DNA of 64,000 bases, taken from NCBI GenBank assembly GCA_019828565.1, contig JAHDYR010000003.1:372001-436000 (forward strand). The letters are read 5' to 3'. Both the position numbers and the translations under genes were made by a program. The notes under the pieces were generated by a model that saw only the letters and a list, made by a program, of their open reading frames with translations, searched no databases and had not been told where the DNA came from. Numbering within the stretch: position 1 is the first letter of the stretch; each line of letters starts with the position of its first letter. Source of the stretch: Carpediemonas membranifera (Eukaryota > Fornicata). Shown here piece by piece: positions 60,031-64,000 of the stretch.

Positions 60031-60762
60031 TCAGTCTTCCTGGTGCTCGTAGTCGGGAATGTTGAGGCTGTTGGGCATGATAGGCGGCGGGGGACGACTG
60101 ACCGGAGCTGGAGTTGTCTGGGCGCGTCTCAGTAGTGCTCGGACTTCAGTTACACGCTCATAGGGGACTGGAACGAGGACATACGCATCCAAGTCGAAGT
60201 TGGGAGGCCGTCTAGGATGCTGAGGTGTCTCTGCAAGCTCTTGGCTCGCTTGTGGCCGCTCGTATTGAACGCCAGCCGGTGGATCAAGGGCAGTGACTCC
60301 GTCAACTCCTGACGCCAGGGAGTGAGCCCAACCCATCAGCTGAGATTCGGTCAGGCCAGGATTGGCAGCACGAAGGATCTCGCGGGCTTCATGCAAAGCC
60401 TCTCGGCCGACGAGTGCGTTTCGCGGTTGGTGGACAGGTTGAGATGAAGCTGTGGTCTTGTTGGGGTCAGCAGTCCACACATATGCCTCAGGCTTGCTGC
60501 ATCTGGTGAACTTGCTCCAGGCAGCCATAGTAATGTCTTCTAAGAAGACCTTATCATTGGGAAGCTTGTAACGTACCTGAATTCTCTGCTTTGCAACGCT
60601 CTCTGCAATGTTATACCCCTTTTCGCTGACCAAGTTGCGAATATCACGCACGAAGGCTTCCATAGCTGTCCACTCTTGCTTCATCTGCACTATAAACGTG
60701 CAAAGTACCTTGTTACGAGACTTCTTCACCTTAATAGTAACATCCGTTCCCTCATCGTCCAT
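60031..60762 (-). CDS. mariner B accessory protein (ORF2-B)
   Basis: 243 residues, unrecognised. The N-terminal ~100 residues are mixed alpha/beta and basic (VTIKVKKSRNKVLCTFIVQM, EAFVRDIRNLVSEKG). The middle has a helical ALHEAREILRAANPGLTESQ segment; the rest is Pro-rich with a distinct C-terminal motif, AYVLVPVPYERVTEVRALLR, that aligns with the end of ORF2-A (Y-x2-[VI]-PVP-x-[ED]-R-x4-[VI]-x2-LL). It lies tail to tail with the transposase inside the same TIRs. A role in transposition such as target choice, regulation or nuclear entry is possible but unproven. Confidence 0.7.
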   Translation of the reverse strand: MDDEGTDVTIKVKKSRNKVLCTFIVQMKQEWTAMEAFVRDIRNLVSEKGYNIAESVAKQRIQVRYKLPNDKVFLEDITMAAWSKFTRCSKPEAYVWTADPNKTTASSQPVHQPRNALVGREALHEAREILRAANPGLTESQLMGWAHSLASGVDGVTALDPPAGVQYERPQASQELAETPQHPRRPPNFDLDAYVLVPVPYERVTEVRALLRRAQTTPAPVSRPPPPIMPNSLNIPDYEHQED

Positions 60763-60806
60763 CGCTCAATTCACCTGTTTTCAGCACTCAAAACACAGTG
60801 TTTGAT

Positions 60807-60864
60807 TGCTTAATTCAGGACTCAAAATAAACAAGCTCGTGGTTGATTTAAGGTGAAAAAAGCA
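60807..60864 (-). repeat. mariner B right TIR (imperfect)
   Basis: Inverse complement of the left end with mismatches; the outer end is followed by TA 60865-60866, which is also part of the GTA donor of the invaded intron. Confidence 0.7.
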
Positions 60865-61098
60865 ATACCTTGGAGGATTTTGACTGCCCATGAAGCAACC
60901 CGGTCAGTGGACAGCTCTTTGGCAAGATCGTTGCCTTCAATGAGCTCCATCATGACCGAGAGGATTGTTCTGCCATCCTCACGGTTGATTAGAGCCCTAT
61001 ACGGACAACTAGTCCTGTTGTGGCCAGGGCGGCTGCACAGCGAACACGGCATCAGCCTCTTGTTCACAGTTCTGGAATGTCTTTAAACTGCTGGAGAT

Positions 61099-61127
61099 GA
61101 TGTGGTCATTTTATTCTGGGGCAACAA
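61099..61127 (-). repeat. mariner A right TIR (29 bp)
   Basis: Exact inverse of 45560-45588, followed by TA 61128-61129. It contains the start codon of ORF2-A (61109-61107). Confidence 0.88.
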
Positions 61128-61405
61128 TACATTAGGCCGATGTTGTCGGGTTAACTACTGCTAAGCGGCTGCTGAAGGAGGCTGTGGTAATGCCCGTCAA
61201 GTATCCAGCCCTATTTGACTCTGTCCTGCAGCCGTGGAGGGGCGTGCTCCTCTTTGGTCCAAGTGGAACTGGTGTTTGTACCCATATTTTTATTAGTAAT
61301 TTATTATTAATTTATTATTAATTTATTATACAGAAGACCTTGCTCGCCAAGGCCGTTGCTACAGAGTGCCAGACGACATTCTTCAACTGCAAGGCCTCTG
61401 TCAGC
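61128..61405 (+). pseudogene. katanin p60 (KATNAL2-like) AAA-domain fragment
   Basis: Continues the katanin frame after mariner A. Across the closed TA it reads Val-His-stop-Ala-Asp, where katanins have Val-[KR]-Trp-[DN]-Asp, so the Trp codon appears as TAG. Then [34 protein letters not shown], a 60-nt intron (61274-61333) just before the P-loop Lys, and KTLLAKAVATECQTTFFN. The second Pro of GPPGTGKT is Ser. Homology stops after CKASVS, where the next Ty3 element begins. The rest of the AAA domain is not in this window. Confidence 0.82.
61297..61329 (+). repeat. 11-bp tandem repeat inside katanin intron
   Basis: Three perfect copies of TAATTTATTAT. Without two of them the 60-nt intron would be 38 nt, in the range of other introns in the window. 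Confidence 0.85.
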
Positions 61406-61414
61406 CATTTATAT

Positions 61415-62395
61415 ATGAGATACGTATTGGATAAGGGACCTTTATGTACACAGCCTGAGATTCACGCAGTCCTCTCATTTGCCGAGAAATTGGATAAGCA
61501 TGTTCGCGCGGGCGGAAAGAGGCGCTTGCTTAAGCGACTCGGACCCGCGGTGACCTCATACTGCAAGGCGATGGGTACTGATATTACCAGAAAGTATCAG
61601 GCCGCAAAACATCACGATGATGGCTCCAAAAGAACGAAGCACGAACGCGAGGACATCGTATTCCAGGCGATTGTGGACATTGTTAAGCCCTCCGATGCGA
61701 TCCTTGAGCGCCGCCTTTTCGACCTATCGACCACTGGTATCGATATTGGCCGCCTATCTCTCTATATCGACCGCTTCGCTTCCCGCCGCCGTCTCATTGC
61801 ACCCACGGGCAAGGATTCAGTCCTTCGCGGCCAGTTTTTGCGCGGAATCCAAGACGAAACGCTCAGAGAGGAGGTTTCTCACGCCTCCAAGGGTCTGTCA
61901 CTTGACGCGACCTTTTCGACCGCCCTCCTGACATGTAAGCGTCTGGAGGAAGCAATCAAGCTCACTTCAACGTCCAAGCCTGCCCCTGCTCAAGAGCGCG
62001 AACGCTCTAAGCAGTCCGCTGTCCGCAAACGCCCCCCGCGTGAGCAGCGCGAGCCTCAGGATCAGCCGCGCCAAGACAAGCGGCAGCAACACCAGCCCCG
62101 CCAGTATCAGACGCACTTCCACCAGCAAGGCCAACGTCACGGTCAGCGTCAGCAGCAGACGCAACACCACGGTCACCAGCGAGACATCGTATGCTTTAAC
62201 TGCGGCAGGCCGAACCACCGCGCTTTCGAATGCACCAGAGAGAAGGCCGTGTGCGCGAAGTGCGGCAAGTCGGGGCACCTAGACAAGTTCTGTCAGGTAA
62301 ACCCCAGATCATGCTTCTCTGTCTCTGTTTCTACGTCGGCGGCTGAAGGCCAGCGCTCCCCTACCCGTCGTGAGTGCCGTCGTCCCTATGGGTAG
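61415..62395 (+). CDS. Ty3 element 3 Gag
   Basis: From Met 61415, about 326 residues. An N-terminal helical domain (HAVLSFAEKLDKHVRAGGKR) corresponds to the Gag start of the tandem Ty3 pair. A very Gln/Arg/His-rich linker follows, then two CX2CX4HX4C knuckles (CFNCGRPNHRAFEC, CAKCGKSGHLDKFC). The frame is continuous upstream with the katanin exon, a chance read-through. It ends at 62395 while Pol continues in the +1 frame. Confidence 0.85.
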   Translation: MRYVLDKGPLCTQPEIHAVLSFAEKLDKHVRAGGKRRLLKRLGPAVTSYCKAMGTDITRKYQAAKHHDDGSKRTKHEREDIVFQAIVDIVKPSDAILERRLFDLSTTGIDIGRLSLYIDRFASRRRLIAPTGKDSVLRGQFLRGIQDETLREEVSHASKGLSLDATFSTALLTCKRLEEAIKLTSTSKPAPAQERERSKQSAVRKRPPREQREPQDQPRQDKRQQHQPRQYQTHFHQQGQRHGQRQQQTQHHGHQRDIVCFNCGRPNHRAFECTREKAVCAKCGKSGHLDKFCQVNPRSCFSVSVSTSAAEGQRSPTRRECRRPYG

Positions 62396-64000
62396 CGACG
62401 AATCTACCACATGGCACCGTGTCTTATTCGACTGTGGTGCTGACATTTCTCTTGTCAACCCGGCTTCCGCCAGAGCGGCCGAGCTCATTCCGACGAAGCT
62501 CGCTGCACCCATTAAGATCAAGACTCCGGGTGGAACGATCGAGACTGATACGTGTTATGAGGTGCCGTTGAAGATGTGTAAGTCACCTTTCACCCCGAAA
62601 GGTCTATCCACCACAGTCTCCGCGTATGGGGTTGACTGTGCTTATGATCTCCTCTTGTCATATCAGACCATGGTCGAGTGGGGTATTCTCCCTAGCTTGT
62701 GTGAACCGTCTCAGTCTGACAATGAAGACGCCTTGGAGCCTTTCGTGCCAGAGCCTGAGCCGCTCCAGGCGTATACTCTGTCTTCGGACTACACTCTCAC
62801 TCATGACCGCATCCTCGCAGCTTATGCTCATTGCTTTGATGCTCGAGAAGGGTTCTCAGCATTAGAGCCATACGACCTCGTACTCAAGGAGGACCGCGTC
62901 GTCGCCACGAGATCCAATTACATACCGTACCAGAAGCAGGGCCTGTTCGACGAGCACGTCAACGAACTACTGTCGAAGAAATACATCGAGGCCAGCTTCT
63001 CGCCATACTCTTCTCCAGCATTGCTCGTCCCCAAGGGCAAGGACAAGACCAGGATGGTCGTCGACTTCCGCAGAATCAACGATTTGACCACGCCATTCGA
63101 CTATCCGATCCCCGAGGTTAACACGTGCTTGACCAGGCTTGCTGGTGCCAAGGTCTTCGCCACTCTCGACCTCTCGAAAGGGTATCACCAGGTCGAGCTG
63201 ACCGAGCGTTCTAGGCAATACACGGCGTTTATGACCCCCCGTGGGAAGTTCCAATACACCGGAATGCCGTTCGGCCTGAAGAACGCTGGCGCGCACTTTC
63301 AGTACGCGATTGAGCGCGGGTTCCAGGACCTCTTAGGCGACGCCTGCATTATATATATAGATGACATTATCATCTTTGGACGCTCGGAGCAGGAATATCT
63401 GGCCAACCTCGCTAAGGTGCTCCGCCGATGTGACGAGCTCAAGCTATCGTTGAACAAGGAGAAGTCGCATTTCGGCCTAGCCGAAGTGGAGTTCCTAGGA
63501 TGGGTTGTGTCCGGCTCGGGTTTCCGGATTGCTCCAGACAGGATCCGCGATGTAGAAGGCCTGCGGCTACCGAAGACGAAGAAGGCCACGCAGGCCCTTA
63601 TGGGATTCCTCAACTTTATGAGAGACTTTGTTCCTAACTTCTCCGAGCTTATCCGACCGTTAGCCCGGGCGGCAAGCGGCAAGGAGGCTCCGGACGGATT
63701 ACCTCAGGCAGAGGCGCTGGCCAAGGTTAAGGACCGCCTCTGCCACGCACCGGCACTCGAGCACTTTGACGTTTCGAAGGATCATGTGGTCATGACAGAC
63801 GCGTCTGATCTCGGGATCGGGGGTGTTCTCCTCCAGGACGGCAAGCCGGTGTGTTATATGTCCCACGCGTTCTCAGATGTGCAGACGCGTTGGAGCACGA
63901 TCGAACAGGAAGCGTATGCGATTGTCACCGCCCTCCAGAGGTGGCGCCGTTTCCTGTGCTGGACGTCGTTTACTCTCCTCACTGACCACCGGAACCTGGT
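62388..64000 (+). CDS. Ty3 element 3 Pol (partial, runs off window)
   Basis: An open frame from about 62313 (first Met 62388) to the window end. Protease LFDCGADISLV; RT with MVVDFRRINDL, LDLSKGYHQVEL and the catalytic YIDD; connection and RNase H with MTDASDLGIGGV, EQEAYAIV and LLTDHRN. It overlaps the Gag end in the +1 frame, so a frameshift or a small intron (a GTAAAC follows the second knuckle at 62297) is needed to make Pol. It is related to the tandem pair but clearly diverged from it. No stop in ~537 codons, so it looks intact so far. Confidence 0.9.
   Translation, partial: MGSDESTTWHRVLFDCGADISLVNPASARAAELIPTKLAAPIKIKTPGGTIETDTCYEVPLKMCKSPFTPKGLSTTVSAYGVDCAYDLLLSYQTMVEWGILPSLCEPSQSDNEDALEPFVPEPEPLQAYTLSSDYTLTHDRILAAYAHCFDAREGFSALEPYDLVLKEDRVVATRSNYIPYQKQGLFDEHVNELLSKKYIEASFSPYSSPALLVPKGKDKTRMVVDFRRINDLTTPFDYPIPEVNTCLTRLAGAKVFATLDLSKGYHQVELTERSRQYTAFMTPRGKFQYTGMPFGLKNAGAHFQYAIERGFQDLLGDACIIYIDDIIIFGRSEQEYLANLAKVLRRCDELKLSLNKEKSHFGLAEVEFLGWVVSGSGFRIAPDRIRDVEGLRLPKTKKATQALMGFLNFMRDFVPNFSELIRPLARAASGKEAPDGLPQAEALAKVKDRLCHAPALEHFDVSKDHVVMTDASDLGIGGVLLQDGKPVCYMSHAFSDVQTRWSTIEQEAYAIVTALQRWRRFLCWTSFTLLTDHRNL

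Larger units (their letters stand above)
58908..60864 (+). mobile_element. mariner B: intact two-gene Tc1/mariner-type element
   Basis: 1,957 bp between TA duplications (58906-58907, 60865-60866). Ends start TTGCT on both sides and form imperfect inverted repeats of ~55-60 bp (left TTGCTAAATTCAGGG..., right TTGCTTTTTTCACC..., then shared AAATC-x-ACCAC and CTGAATTAAG). It encodes an intact transposase (59047-60021) and a convergent accessory gene (60762-60031) whose stop codons are 9 bp apart. Both frames are open, so the element may be active. Confidence 0.87.
58614..61109 (-). pseudogene. mariner A accessory gene (ORF2-A), interrupted by mariner B
   Basis: Exons 61109-61089, 61058-60868 and 58876-58614. 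The first intron is 30 nt (61059-61088, GTTTAA...AACAAG). The second is a 32-nt intron (GTAACT...GATAG) into whose TA mariner B has inserted; without mariner B it reads 60867-60865 joined to 58905-58877. The joined frame is continuous: Met-Thr-Thr-Ser start, a CX2CX4HX4C knuckle (CSLCSRPGHNRTSC), a helical segment, a Ser/Pro linker and a C-terminal YLPIPVPVDRLPAIYSLLAE motif shared with the mariner B accessory protein. About 155 residues. Possibly still expressible if the 2-kb intron is spliced. Confidence 0.72.
45560..61127 (+). mobile_element. mariner A: two-gene Tc1/mariner-type element, heavily interrupted
   Basis: Perfect 29-bp terminal inverted repeats (45560-45588 and 61099-61127, starting TTGTTGCCCC) are flanked by TA on both sides. 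Between them lie a plus-strand transposase (45578-46232 plus 58184-58540) and a convergent minus-strand accessory gene (61109-58614). Two Ty3 copies (46233-58179) and mariner B (58908-60864) sit inside. Removing these insertions leaves a native element of about 1.66 kb. The TIRs extend past both start codons, so both proteins begin Met-Thr-Thr-Ser. It sits in the katanin coding sequence. Confidence 0.85.
61399..64000 (+). mobile_element. third Ty3-type retrotransposon, truncated by window end
   Basis: Starts where katanin homology ends. TGTCAGCC at 61399 resembles the TGTCATGG start of the other Ty3 LTRs, and ATTTATATATGA (61408-61419) is identical to the TATA region of the 124-bp LTR. No separate long LTR fits before Gag, so the 5' LTR must be very short or damaged. 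Gag and Pol follow in different frames. The 3' end is outside the window, so LTR length and target duplication cannot be checked. Confidence 0.75.

Overview
This is eukaryotic nuclear DNA from a single-celled flagellate. Every long reading frame is a eukaryotic gene or a eukaryotic transposable element. Several conserved proteins only come together if very short introns (25-38 nt) are removed. Four of these introns end in the same extended 3' motif, CTCACACAG, which recalls the fused branch-point/3' splice signals known from metamonads (Giardia, Trichomonas and relatives). Ciliary or microtubule genes (CFAP300, LIS1-like, katanin, a possible augmin subunit) fit a flagellate. My best guess is a free-living metamonad of the Carpediemonas type; that is inference, not an identification.

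Layout. 1-16 kb is a gene-dense region: a MACPF/perforin-like secreted protein, a small membrane protein, a WRKY/GCM1-type zinc-finger protein, a PAS histidine kinase, a Cys-rich membrane protein, a HAUS6-like protein and a 1.7-kresidue surface protein. 16.1-20.8 kb is a complete Ty3-type retrotransposon with LTRs of only 57 bp. 21-45 kb holds more host genes: GLTP, a homeodomain protein, CFAP300, a membrane pseudokinase, a second histidine-kinase-like protein that has lost its phospho-acceptor His, a giant TmcB-like membrane protein, NTF2, DPY30, condensin CAP-H, an ABCA half-transporter, GET3, a decayed Fanzor/TnpB-like element and a LIS1-like protein.

45-64 kb is a nest of transposons built in and around one katanin-p60 (KATNAL2-like) gene. 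A Tc1/mariner-type element (mariner A, 29-bp TIRs, TA target duplication) sits in the katanin coding sequence. Its transposase is split by two tandem Ty3 elements (LTR-internal-LTR-internal-LTR, duplication CACC). Its second, convergent gene has a 32-nt intron into which another Tc1/mariner-type element (mariner B, TA duplication) has jumped. Further along, the katanin exon is cut by a third Ty3 element that runs off the window. Mariners A and B share one architecture, a DD34E transposase plus a convergent accessory gene, and the two accessory proteins share a C-terminal motif. This two-gene mariner family is the best candidate for a previously undescribed system here.
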